Assembly (NCBI RefSeq): GCF_001625565.1 | Contig: NZ_AUXS01000042.1 | Span: 186,001-250,000 of the forward strand | DNA: 64,000 nt | Direction: 5' to 3' | Source: Pseudoalteromonas luteoviolacea NCIMB 1944 | GTDB taxonomy: Bacteria; Pseudomonadota; Gammaproteobacteria; Enterobacterales; Alteromonadaceae | Made by a program: the position numbers and the translations under genes | Notes under the pieces: model-generated | The model's database searches: none | What the model was told of the DNA's origin: nothing | Seen by the model: only the letters and a program-made list of their open reading frames with translations | Shown here: one piece after another, positions 43,914 through 52,758 of the stretch | How the letters are laid out: every line of letters starts with the position of its first letter | Position numbering within the stretch: the first letter of the stretch is position 1

Positions 43914-45617
43914 CTAAAATAGATCATTGATTCCTTCCGGCCATAAACAATGTCGCCCTTCTTTATTGAGCTTATTTTGCGCCTTTCGGCGTACAGAAGG
44001 ATCGACCTTAAAAATAGCTAATTCAATTTTGTCTATTAAGTCTCGAAAGTTTCTTTCGAATTGCTGTCGATTTGCATGATTTGCAAGAGAGTCGTTAACC
44101 GCCTCCTTAAAACTCATCAAACACCAAATATCCTCGACTTCTTCAAGAATCACTTGGTTGGGGCAGCTAAAGCATTTCAGAATATCTGAGCAGGCTAGGT
44201 GCTCGACATCGAGATCTTTTGGGCTGAAGTTCATTTTTCTTCTGTAATTGTCAGCTTGAGCACCAAAAGGGTCTTTGCAACCAGAGCCTATGATTGTCGC
44301 TTGTGGTTTCTTTTTAAAAAGTGAGTATTTTTCTAGGAACTCCTCGTATGGCAGGACCTCAATATCCAATTGTTGTTTCGCATAATTTTTTGACTCAGCT
44401 ACGTCAGAGCAACGAGCAACAGCTTCTAGTGTGTAGGCAGCAGCCTGAAGCTGCTTTTTGTTTTCTATAGGACTACCTGTTGTATAGTGACGACTTAATG
44501 TTTGGGGTGTGTTACCTAATAGACTAGCTACCCCAACAGCATCTCCCGTCAAATCTAAGTAACGAGCACTACCTGAAGCTCTAAACCTTTTAGCCATTGG
44601 CCGCAGTGGTTTTCCGTAATCATCTATGGGGTTGAAGTACTCAAGTAACCAATTAGTTATGTCACGAAGGTTTGAGGATTCAAGGGGAGAAGCTTTTCCT
44701 CTACTGACTTTGAAAAACAGATGTTCGCTATTCGGTGCGATTAGGTTACTTAGTTCGAGAAGCTTGTGAATAAACCTCAATGCATGTTTAGGCACATGCT
44801 GACTGTTGTTTTCACCAATCGAGATGGTCACGTACTTATTAGCTCTGGCTTTTAGTACGCTTTGAGAATATACGATATTCTGGCTCAGATCAGATTGCTT
44901 AAATTTCTTCATTTTCAGAATGGTAGTGCTATTTCCCCATGTGTAGTACGACATTAAGAAGTATCCCAGTGTAAAGCACTTGGTTATGGCCCCTGCGACT
45001 TGGCAATTGCGCCCTTTAAGCTGGATAGACGCACATTTATCTCTTGGCTGGGCATTTAGGTAGAGAGGGAAATCGGATGTAATCTGTTTAAAAAGTTGAT
45101 TAAACAGTGGTTGGATAAGCCTCAGAAGAGTTTTTAGTTCTGCGTCTGAATAAGCTTCTGTCGGATTTGACTCTCGGCGAAATAGACCATGAGGTGAGAA
45201 CCATTTCTCGACGGGGTAGCCTAAGAGCTTTAACAGGCAACGGATTGCACTGTTATGCTTTTGTGCTGTATTGACTTGCATGCTTCCTAGCCTAACTTTT
45301 TCAATGAGATGCTGTTCCCAAGCATTCGCAGCCTCCTCTGATTCGGGGTTGAGCATCCGGCTGTCAGTAAAACTTACATATCGAGTTAAATCATGGAAAT
45401 AACCAAACTTCGTCTTGTCAGAGTATTCTTGGTTTCTTCCCAAGGTATCTACCCACTTGTGAACTAACTTGTCGCGGTTAGCGAGTTTTGACTTTTCAAT
45501 TTGTTTTTTTGGGGGAACTCCAATGTAGCGAAATCGATTGAAGTCAAATGACTGATATTTAGATATACCAACTTTGAGGCTTACTACCAATTCTGGGTGG
45601 TGTGATATTTCATTCAT
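43914..45617 (-). CDS. Tyrosine recombinase, second of the trio, altered active site
   Basis: 567 residues, with an N-terminal SAM-like DNA-binding part (about 50-150) and a recombinase catalytic fold. Key residues seem changed: the usual TGLRxxE segment reads TWGNSTTILKM, HxxR reads AKRFRASG with no His, and the third histidine position is Asn in LLGNTPQTLSRHY, while the last Tyr is kept. A Cys cluster (CSDILKCFSC) lies near residue 475. It overlaps the first recombinase by eight bases. It may be a DNA-binding partner more than a full enzyme; homologues would tell if this is normal for the family. Confidence 0.8.
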   Translation of the reverse strand: MNEISHHPELVVSLKVGISKYQSFDFNRFRYIGVPPKKQIEKSKLANRDKLVHKWVDTLGRNQEYSDKTKFGYFHDLTRYVSFTDSRMLNPESEEAANAWEQHLIEKVRLGSMQVNTAQKHNSAIRCLLKLLGYPVEKWFSPHGLFRRESNPTEAYSDAELKTLLRLIQPLFNQLFKQITSDFPLYLNAQPRDKCASIQLKGRNCQVAGAITKCFTLGYFLMSYYTWGNSTTILKMKKFKQSDLSQNIVYSQSVLKARANKYVTISIGENNSQHVPKHALRFIHKLLELSNLIAPNSEHLFFKVSRGKASPLESSNLRDITNWLLEYFNPIDDYGKPLRPMAKRFRASGSARYLDLTGDAVGVASLLGNTPQTLSRHYTTGSPIENKKQLQAAAYTLEAVARCSDVAESKNYAKQQLDIEVLPYEEFLEKYSLFKKKPQATIIGSGCKDPFGAQADNYRRKMNFSPKDLDVEHLACSDILKCFSCPNQVILEEVEDIWCLMSFKEAVNDSLANHANRQQFERNFRDLIDKIELAIFKVDPSVRRKAQNKLNKEGRHCLWPEGINDLF

Positions 45618-46812
45618 ATACTGCCTCTTCTAGTATCTGGTCTAAGAAACTAGTGGCATCCTGAACGCTCTTTTCTCTCTCAAGGTAATCTACGTATTTC
45701 CAGATAGTACTTTCGCTGTTGTGCCCCATCCATGCCATCATTTGGAGCACCGCATTCTTTTGCAGCCCATGTTCAAGCAATGATGACAGCCGGTAGGTAC
45801 AATAGGTTGCTCTGAGATCATGAGTCCTATGCTTAAAAGCCATGGAATGTTTTACTTCTATGCTTTTTTTCAATCGTCGGAAGGATTGCTGTACGTTATT
45901 TGCGTTGAATGGAGTACCATTTTTTGTAACGAGTAGAAATGGGCTCTCCTTACCTTTTAGGCGCTTCTTTCGCCTAATAGATGTTGCGTAAGAGTGGAGT
46001 AAAACAGCTAACTTTGCTGGGATTTCTACTTTTCGCTCTTTACTATATTTCGTAGTAACGCCATTCGCAGGCCCTATCACAACTTCAGAGTATAAGCCTG
46101 TATTTAGCTCATTGAGGGCAAGAGATTGTGGAAAAGTACAAGCTTCATTAATTCTTAGCCCAGAGTGAATTTGCAGCAACTGATGTAATACAAACTCAAT
46201 GCTAAAGTTTGTTAATTCAGAGGCATAAAGACGAGTATTCTCTTTACTTAATGGGTTTAATGACTGAATGTGGGCGCGTTTGGGAACCTTAATGCGTAGG
46301 TCTGTACTTGTTACAAGAAATTGTGGGTTTAGATGTCTCATTGTCCCCTGGTTTTGCACCTTAACTAACTCATACTCAAATGGTTTAGCATGCTCTGTCA
46401 CATGCAAGAGTCGGTGGGCAATACACCATTCATAAAATTTGATGACATGAAGCATGTACAAAGATGCTGTAGAAAACTGAATTTCACCATTTCGAGCACT
46501 GCTGAGTAAATCATCATTTCTAAAGCGGTAAGTCGGGCGTAGGTACTTCATAGCAGGAAAATCATCCCACCTTAATTGTTTTGCTTCCAAAAACTGCCAG
46601 TACCTTTTGATTGCTCGTACTGCAGAGTTTAAGTCTTTTGATTTCCGAAGATTTACTAGGTAGTTCATCCATAGGTTAACAGGCATCAAGTATTGGTGGT
46701 CGGAACTATAAAAAGTAGGAAAGCCTTTCAGTGAAATAGGAGGAGTTTCTGTTGATACTTTTGGGTATATTCTTGGAACGTTTACTGGTGATGATTCAAC
46801 TACGTAAACCAT
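45610..46812 (-). CDS. Tyrosine recombinase, first of the trio
   Basis: 400 residues, with an N-terminal core-binding domain (about 35-150) and a C-terminal catalytic domain. The canonical residues are all visible: Arg in HSGLRINEAC (about 218), HDLRATY (about 328) and GHNSESTIWKYVDY with the nucleophile Tyr (about 372). It lies closest to the gor end and heads the recombinase operon; its start codon is about 45 bases inside the right-end repeat. The length and order match TnpA of Tn554-type elements. Confidence 0.88.
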   Translation of the reverse strand: MVYVVESSPVNVPRIYPKVSTETPPISLKGFPTFYSSDHQYLMPVNLWMNYLVNLRKSKDLNSAVRAIKRYWQFLEAKQLRWDDFPAMKYLRPTYRFRNDDLLSSARNGEIQFSTASLYMLHVIKFYEWCIAHRLLHVTEHAKPFEYELVKVQNQGTMRHLNPQFLVTSTDLRIKVPKRAHIQSLNPLSKENTRLYASELTNFSIEFVLHQLLQIHSGLRINEACTFPQSLALNELNTGLYSEVVIGPANGVTTKYSKERKVEIPAKLAVLLHSYATSIRRKKRLKGKESPFLLVTKNGTPFNANNVQQSFRRLKKSIEVKHSMAFKHRTHDLRATYCTYRLSSLLEHGLQKNAVLQMMAWMGHNSESTIWKYVDYLEREKSVQDATSFLDQILEEAVYE

Positions 46813-46855
46813 AAAAATACCCTCAAAAAAGATAAGTCTTTAATGAGGGTAGTTC

Positions 46856-46895
46856 AGTTTTCCAGACTATAAAAATCTAAGGTTTAGTTTTCCAT
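46856..46895. repeat. Right-end repeats of the element
   Basis: AGTTTTCCAGAC at 46856-46867 is the exact inverse of GTCTGGAAAACT at 35404-35415. A second partial copy, AGTTTTCCAT, lies at 46886-46895, nine bases before the end of gor. Such doubled motifs fit core and arm sites for the recombinases. Confidence 0.6.
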
Positions 46896-46903
46896 AAAAA
46901 GAT

Positions 46904-48259
46904 CTACATAGTAACAAACTCTTCCGAGCCTGTTGGGTGGATAGCCACGACCGAGTCAAAGTCTGCTTTGGTTGCGCCCATCTTCATGGCAACGCCAAAG
47001 CCTTGGATCATTTCGTCAACGGCAAAGCCGATGCCGTGTAGGCCGATGACCTTTTCTTCTGGTCCTGCGCAAACTAACTTCATGCGACATGGCTGGCGGT
47101 GTTGTGTAACCGCTGTATACATAGCTGCAAAGGTGGAGTTATAAACCTTGATGTTATCTTCACCGTACTGAGCGATTGCCTCAGGCTCTGTTAGGCCAAT
47201 GGTGCCAATCGGTGGGTGGCTGAATACAACGGTAGGTACTAGGTTGTAGTCCATTTTAGCATTTGGTAATTCTGGGTTGAACAGGCGCTCTGCCAGCATT
47301 CGGCCAGCTTTAACAGCCACAGGCGTCAACTCAATACCACCTTCCATAATGTCACCCAGCGCATAAATGCCAGACACTGAGGTGTTTTGCCACTCATCGA
47401 CTTTGACATACCCTTTCTCAGTGGTTTCTACATCAGTCGCGCCAAGGTTAATGAGATCTGTCACAGGCTCTCGGCCAATTGCCCAAATAACTTGATCAAC
47501 AGTGTGAGACTCGCCGTTTTCAAGTTGCAGCGTGACTGAACCGTCTGCTTCTTTTACTAATGCTTTTGGTGTGGCATTGGTGTGCAATGTTGCGCCTTCT
47601 TTATCCATCACCTCGGTGAGGGTTTCAACAATCATGGGGTCAAAATTACGCAGCGGGGCATGTTTTCGGACAAATAAGTGGGTTTCAGTTCCCAAGCTAT
47701 GCAACACACCAGCCAATTCAACTGCGATGTAACCTGCGCCTATGACGGCAACGCGACGAGGTTGTTCATTGAGTTCAAAGAAGCCATTTGAGTCGATGCC
47801 GTGCTCTGCGCCCGGAATATTTGGAATGCTTGGACGACCGCCTACTGCGATACAAATATGATCGGCGGTATACTGTTCACCGTTGACTTCTATGGTTTTG
47901 TTGTCGATAAACTTGGCGAAGCCGTTGATCACGGTCACGCCATTGCTGGCAAGGTACTTGTTGTAGCCTTGGTGAATACGGCCGATATATGCTTCACGGC
48001 TTTCGACCAATTTAGCCCAATCAAAGTTTTTTAGCTCAACGTCAAAGCCATAATCTGGTGCATACAGTTTAATGGCTTCGGCAACTTGTGCGCCATGCCA
48101 CATTACTTTTTTAGGGACGCAGCCGACATTCACACAGGTGCCACCCATGTGTTTTGCTTCGACAAGGGCGACCTTTGCGCCACGCATTGCCGCTCGGTTT
48201 GCTGATGCAATACCACCGCTACCACCGCCAATAGCAATGTAGTCAAAATGTTGAGCCAT
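46904..48259 (-). CDS. gor: Glutathione-disulfide reductase
   Basis: 451 residues. It reduces oxidised glutathione with NADPH. FAD-binding GGGSGG is at 11-16, the redox disulfide pair is Cys42/Cys47 in GGTCVNVGCVPKK, the NADPH fold begins VIGAGYIAVELAG, and the catalytic His441 is in HPTGSEE. It ends EEFVTM, as other glutathione reductases nearly do, so the adjacent element did not truncate it. It is divergent from prlC. The reductase supplies glutathione for the glutaredoxin encoded at 6.6 kb. Confidence 0.95.
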   Translation of the reverse strand: MAQHFDYIAIGGGSGGIASANRAAMRGAKVALVEAKHMGGTCVNVGCVPKKVMWHGAQVAEAIKLYAPDYGFDVELKNFDWAKLVESREAYIGRIHQGYNKYLASNGVTVINGFAKFIDNKTIEVNGEQYTADHICIAVGGRPSIPNIPGAEHGIDSNGFFELNEQPRRVAVIGAGYIAVELAGVLHSLGTETHLFVRKHAPLRNFDPMIVETLTEVMDKEGATLHTNATPKALVKEADGSVTLQLENGESHTVDQVIWAIGREPVTDLINLGATDVETTEKGYVKVDEWQNTSVSGIYALGDIMEGGIELTPVAVKAGRMLAERLFNPELPNAKMDYNLVPTVVFSHPPIGTIGLTEPEAIAQYGEDNIKVYNSTFAAMYTAVTQHRQPCRMKLVCAGPEEKVIGLHGIGFAVDEMIQGFGVAMKMGATKADFDSVVAIHPTGSEEFVTM

Positions 48260-48411
48260 AATCTTTCCTCTTCTGAATTCGCTGAACTAGTCTTGATATG
48301 ACAGCTTATATACGTCATAACTTTCAACTAGATTAGTAAGTTTTACTTGTATTTGCGCTATTAGCCCTTATTTCAAGTTTATTCAGGAAATAAAAAATTA
48401 AGAGAGACACT

Positions 48412-50457
48412 ATGAGCAACCCATTAATTGGCCTTGAAGGATTACCGCCATTTTCGAAAATAAAGCCTGAGCACGTTGTACCAGCCCTAAAAGCGGCGAT
48501 TGAGCATTGTCGTGAAACCATAGATAAGGTGCTTGAACAACCACAATGTACTTGGCAAAACTTTGTTCAGCCTCTTGAAGACGCAGACGATAAGTTGTCT
48601 AAAATGTGGTCCCCTGTGTCTCACATGCACTCCGTTGTAAATAATGAAGAACTAAGAAAAGCATACGACGAGTGTTTGCCTCTAATCTCTGAGTACTCGA
48701 CCTATGTTGGTCAGCACCAAGGTTTATACAAAGCTTATCTCTCGCTACAACAAAGCGATGACTTTGCAGACTTGAGCACTGCGCAGCAAAAAACCATTAC
48801 CAACGCACTGCGTGATTTTAAATTGTCGGGTATTGCACTCGATGATGCAGGTCAAAAACGTTACGGTGAAATTAGCGCGAAGCTTTCAGAGCTAGGCGCT
48901 AAATTTGGTAACAACGTGATGGATGCAACTCAAGCATGGCACCTACATGTTACTGACGAGGCAGAGTTAGGTGGTTTACCTGAGTCGGCACTGGCACTTG
49001 CCGCGCACACCGCACAAGCCAAAGAGCTAGAAGGCTGGGTATTCACGTTAGATATTCCATCTTATTTACCAATTATGACCTATGCGGATAACCGCTCGCT
49101 GAGAGAGCAAATGTATCGCGCATTTGTGACGCGTGCATCTGATCAAGGCCCTAACGCCAATGAATTTGATAACTCTGAGATCATGAGTGAGGCGCTTGCA
49201 CTGCGTCATGAACTGGCACAACTTCTCGGCTTTGAGAGCTATGCCAATAAATCACTGGCGACTAAAATGGCTGAAACGCCAGCGCAAGTATTTGAGTTTT
49301 TAAATGATCTAGCTAAAAAATCTAAACCTCAAGCACAACAAGAAGTGGATGAGCTAAGAGCATTTGCGCAAAAAGAGCATCAAGTTGAGCAATTAGAAGC
49401 GTGGGATTATGGCTACTATGGCGAGAAGTTAAAACAAGCTAAGTACGCAATTTCAGATGAGCTACTGCGCCCATACTTCCCTGCGGACCGTGTTTTAAGT
49501 GGTTTATTTGAAACCGTCAATCGTCTATTTGGCATCAAAGTTTCAGAAGTAAACGACTTTGATAGCTACCATGAGGACGTACGCTTCTTTGCCATTCATG
49601 ATAAATCGGGTGAGCTGCGCGGTCACTTTTATTTAGACCTATATGCGCGCGAGCATAAGCGTGGCGGTGCTTGGATGGATGATTGTATGGGGCGTCGCAC
49701 ATTGACTGACGGTACTTTACAAACTCCTGTTGCTTATTTGGTCTGTAATTTCAACAAAGCGGTAGGTGATAAACCTGCATTATTCACCCACAATGAAGTC
49801 ACCACTTTGTTCCACGAATTTGGTCATGGTATTCACCACATGCTTACGCAAATTGATGCGCCAGCGGTTGCTGGTATTAACGGTGTTGCGTGGGATGCCG
49901 TCGAGTTGCCAAGTCAATTCCTCGAAAACTGGTGTTATGAAGAAGAGGCACTGAGCTTTATTTCTGGGCATTACGAAACTGGCGAGCCGCTACCTAAAGA
50001 GCTACTAGATAAGTTACTGGCGGCAAAAAATTATCAGTCAGCCATGCAAATGTTAAGACAAATTGAGTTTTCGCTATTTGATTTCCATATCCATGCTGAT
50101 TACCAGCAGGGGGAAGCATGTCAAATCCAAGCGAGACTGGATCAAGTAAGAGCGCAAATCGCGATCATTAAAGCGCCTGAGTTTAATCGTTTTCAGCACA
50201 GCTTTAGCCACATATTTGCTGGTGGATACAGTGCGGGTTACTACTCCTACAAATGGGCTGAAGTGTTGTCAGCGGATGCTTACTCACGTTTTGAAGAAGA
50301 AGGGATCTTTAACTCGCAAACGGGCAGAGAGTTTATGGAAAACATCCTCGAAATGGGAGGCTCTGAAGAGCCAATGGTGTTATTCCAACGTTTTAGAGGC
50401 CGAGCACCACAGGTCGACGCACTGTTACGCCACAGTGGTATAGGTCAAGCAGCCTAA
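48412..50457 (+). CDS. prlC: Oligopeptidase A
   Basis: 681 residues of the M3 thimet-oligopeptidase family, cytosolic. The zinc motif is LFHEFGHGIHHML (about residue 465) with the third ligand Glu in the following helix (LPSQFLENW). It degrades signal peptides and small peptides. In many gammaproteobacteria it is followed by rsmJ (yhiQ), and here rsmJ follows after one response-regulator gene. A strong GAGAG site precedes the ATG. It ends with a clear terminator. Confidence 0.95.
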   Translation: MSNPLIGLEGLPPFSKIKPEHVVPALKAAIEHCRETIDKVLEQPQCTWQNFVQPLEDADDKLSKMWSPVSHMHSVVNNEELRKAYDECLPLISEYSTYVGQHQGLYKAYLSLQQSDDFADLSTAQQKTITNALRDFKLSGIALDDAGQKRYGEISAKLSELGAKFGNNVMDATQAWHLHVTDEAELGGLPESALALAAHTAQAKELEGWVFTLDIPSYLPIMTYADNRSLREQMYRAFVTRASDQGPNANEFDNSEIMSEALALRHELAQLLGFESYANKSLATKMAETPAQVFEFLNDLAKKSKPQAQQEVDELRAFAQKEHQVEQLEAWDYGYYGEKLKQAKYAISDELLRPYFPADRVLSGLFETVNRLFGIKVSEVNDFDSYHEDVRFFAIHDKSGELRGHFYLDLYAREHKRGGAWMDDCMGRRTLTDGTLQTPVAYLVCNFNKAVGDKPALFTHNEVTTLFHEFGHGIHHMLTQIDAPAVAGINGVAWDAVELPSQFLENWCYEEEALSFISGHYETGEPLPKELLDKLLAAKNYQSAMQMLRQIEFSLFDFHIHADYQQGEACQIQARLDQVRAQIAIIKAPEFNRFQHSFSHIFAGGYSAGYYSYKWAEVLSADAYSRFEEEGIFNSQTGREFMENILEMGGSEEPMVLFQRFRGRAPQVDALLRHSGIGQAA

Positions 50458-50481
50458 GCCTTTGCATTTCAGTTAATCACC

Positions 50482-50514
50482 ACAAAGCGCCTGTTTAGGC
50501 GCTTTGTTGTTTTT
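50482..50514 (+). terminator. Terminator after prlC
   Basis: Perfect 11-bp stem (50482-50492 with 50497-50507), GTTT loop and a TGTTTTT tail. Confidence 0.9.
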
Positions 50515-50579
50515 GCACTCGCAAAATAAGCAGTTCCGTCTATGCTTTGGTAAAGACCTGATCTTGTAGGGAAAGCCAT

Positions 50580-51734
50580 ATGACAAATTTAGTGCTTGCC
50601 ATTGACGATGACAAGCTCATTCACCATGTTATCGAGCAGTCACTGTCGCAACACTGCAAATTGATCCACGCTAAAAATGGCGAGCAAGGCTTAAGGTTAG
50701 CAATAAAATATCAACCAGATATTATTCTGCTTGATGTGGAAATGCCGGGAATGTCGGGATTTGAAGTGTGCGAACGCTTAAAAACGGGTGAGCACACCGC
50801 GGATATCCCTGTCATGTTCTTATCTTCCAAGTCTGATATCAGTGAGCGCATGCGAGGGTACAATGCAGGGGCTGCTGATTATATTGTGAAACCGTTTGAA
50901 GGCTCCGAGCTACTTGCGCGGATCAAAGTCCTTGATGATTACCGCCGACAATCCGTGGCGTTAAAGCAAGACATGCAGCGCGCGCAGATCACCGCAGAAA
51001 TTGCCATGACTGACTCTGGTGATATGGGGCGTATTATGCGGTATGTCGGCCAGTCATATCATGCTCACGATCTCAATACGTTATCCGAATATTTTTTAGA
51101 GTTTTTTACCCCTTTGCATTTAGAGGTAGCGCTGGCGTTTTGGTATCACAATCAAGCGGTGTTTTTCTCGCAAGAGGGGGCTATTCAGCCTATTGAGCAA
51201 GAATTATTAGAAACCAATAAAGATGGCAGCCGATTTGTTGATTTTGGCAGGCGTACCATCATCAATTATCCAAAAGTCTCTTTGTTAATTAAAAATATGC
51301 CCACTGATGACCCTGCGCTTTATGGCCGATTTAAAGATTTACTGCCACATATTTTAGAGGCGACAAATGCCAAGATTAAAGATATGGAAGTCAGTGAAGT
51401 GGCCCTTAATAAAGTAGAGGAGATTGGTCTGGCATTTTCACAGCTCAGCGAGCAGCTCAGTGGGATAGGTGAGGTATACGGCGGCAAAATTACGGAGCTG
51501 GAAGCATTTGTAAAAGATGAAGCTGTAAAATCGGCATTGAGCGAAGAGCACCGCAACTCCCTTGAGCATTTATGTGAGCACTTTTTATTTGTGAATGATG
51601 AGTTTTCTATTATTCGTTACAAGCTTGGAGAGATCACGCAAGTGCGGCAAGAGTTGATCCAAAGCTTAAATCAAATGGCTAAACCCTGGGGCGAAGATGA
51701 CGTGCCCGCACAAACTGATATTGAGTTGTTTTAA
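50580..51734 (+). CDS. Response regulator with a long helical output
   Basis: 384 residues: receiver domain (1-120) with acidic residues 9-11, phosphoacceptor Asp52 in LLDVEMPGMSG and the conserved Lys in YIVKPFEG. Residues about 120-384 have no recognised output domain; there is a region around 145-270 that could be a small alpha/beta fold and a helical C-terminal part. It lacks GGDEF, HD-GYP or DNA-binding motifs. It may act by protein contact, and a chemoreceptor gene lies 1 kb away. An AGGGAA site precedes the ATG. The function is unknown. Confidence 0.8.
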   Translation: MTNLVLAIDDDKLIHHVIEQSLSQHCKLIHAKNGEQGLRLAIKYQPDIILLDVEMPGMSGFEVCERLKTGEHTADIPVMFLSSKSDISERMRGYNAGAADYIVKPFEGSELLARIKVLDDYRRQSVALKQDMQRAQITAEIAMTDSGDMGRIMRYVGQSYHAHDLNTLSEYFLEFFTPLHLEVALAFWYHNQAVFFSQEGAIQPIEQELLETNKDGSRFVDFGRRTIINYPKVSLLIKNMPTDDPALYGRFKDLLPHILEATNAKIKDMEVSEVALNKVEEIGLAFSQLSEQLSGIGEVYGGKITELEAFVKDEAVKSALSEEHRNSLEHLCEHFLFVNDEFSIIRYKLGEITQVRQELIQSLNQMAKPWGEDDVPAQTDIELF

Positions 51735-51821
51735 GTAGATGACAACACAGAGTGTCTCTCGCATTCTTTTTTACTTAATTAAACGATATAATCTGCAGGC
51801 TTAAACGACAGGAGCCTGCAG

Positions 51822-52589
51822 TTGCATATTCACACGCCATTTATCGAAAACCGTCCTTATTTAGATGATCTAACAAAACGCTTTGAGCTAGATGAACATA
51901 AAGCACTCGAAGAGGAGTTTCGATTGGTTTATGACGAAGAAGGCCTGGCGTTGTTTAAAAAAGACGAGCCCAAACTAGGTGCTATCCGAGTTGACTTTGT
52001 CACCGGGGCCAGTGCCCATAGGCGTAAATTCGGTGGTGGTAAAGGACAGGCGATTGCAAAAGCGGTGGGGCTGAATAAAGGGGTTACACCCAAAGTGCTA
52101 GATGCCACAGCTGGCCTTGGCCGAGATGCCTTTGTGTTGGCATCACTGGGCTGCAAAGTGTTGATGCATGAAAGGCACCCTGTGGTTGCTGCGTTGCTAT
52201 ATGACGGTTTACAGCGTGCGTATCAAGACTCGGAGATAGGCACATGGATGCAGGAAAATATGCACATTGCATATGGATCAAGTCATGAATTGCTAGAGCA
52301 AGCAATGCAAAATGAAGAAAGTAAGCCGGATGTGGTGTATTTGGACCCGATGTTTCCACATCGCGAAAAGTCAGCACAGGTAAAAAAAGAAATGCGCGTG
52401 TTTCAGTCATTGGTTGGGGCTGACAACGATGCTGACGCGCTACTGCCTTTTGCGATGCAGCTAGCGACCAAGCGAGTGGTCGTCAAGCGTCCTGATTATG
52501 CGCCGTTTTTAAATACGCATACGCCTAGCATGCAAATTACCACCAAGAAAAACCGCTTTGATGTTTATGTGAATGCGGCAATGAAATAA
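51822..52589 (+). CDS. rsmJ: 16S rRNA (guanine1516-N2)-methyltransferase
   Basis: 255 residues. The AdoMet-binding motif LDATAGLGRDAFVLASLG lies at about 92-109, MHERHPVVAALLYDGL follows, and DPMFP (about 178) is the catalytic motif, all as in E. coli RsmJ. It methylates G1516 in the 3' minor domain of 16S rRNA. The start is an unusual TTG at 51822, supported by AGGAG seven bases upstream and a normal N-terminal length. A terminator follows. Confidence 0.93.
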   Translation: MHIHTPFIENRPYLDDLTKRFELDEHKALEEEFRLVYDEEGLALFKKDEPKLGAIRVDFVTGASAHRRKFGGGKGQAIAKAVGLNKGVTPKVLDATAGLGRDAFVLASLGCKVLMHERHPVVAALLYDGLQRAYQDSEIGTWMQENMHIAYGSSHELLEQAMQNEESKPDVVYLDPMFPHREKSAQVKKEMRVFQSLVGADNDADALLPFAMQLATKRVVVKRPDYAPFLNTHTPSMQITTKKNRFDVYVNAAMK

Positions 52590-52634
52590 CCTCTTCCAAT
52601 TAGTTCAAAACTTAAGCATGAAATTTTGTACACA

Positions 52635-52661
52635 AAAAGCATACTAAAAAAGTATGCTTTT
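52635..52661 (+). terminator. Terminator after rsmJ
   Basis: Ten-bp stem (52635-52644 with 52652-52661) with a seven-base A-rich loop and closing Ts. Confidence 0.85.
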
Positions 52662-52758
52662 ACGTTCGATTGAGTGATTAGTATACAAGTTACATCAAAC
52701 TGTCATAAAAGGTTAATACTCTGAGCCCGAAATTCACTTTTTGGGGTTTGTAGTACAT

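Larger units (their letters stand above)
35311..46895. mobile_element. Three-recombinase integrative element carrying a type III R-M system
   Basis: About 11.6 kb, all genes on the minus strand. It contains three tandem tyrosine recombinases (45610-46812, 43914-45617, 41817-43904), a coupled coiled-coil protein, a second copy of that protein, and res/mod as cargo. GTCTGGAAAACT (35404-35415) recurs as its inverse at 46856-46867 near the other end. The right end lies against the gor stop codon. The overall plan recalls Tn554-type (tnpABC) and recombinase-in-trio elements. The precise ends and family are inferred from layout and short repeats; no target duplication was seen. Confidence 0.75.

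Noticed and set aside
41817..46812. Assignment of the recombinases as a gamma-mobile-trio (GmtY/GmtZ/GmtX) island
   Set aside because: The small proteins and N-terminal sequences do not match what I recall of GmtX and GmtY, so only the general three-recombinase layout is claimed.
46904..46925. Truncation of gor by the element
   Set aside because: The protein ends EEFVTM as expected for the family, and all catalytic residues are present.
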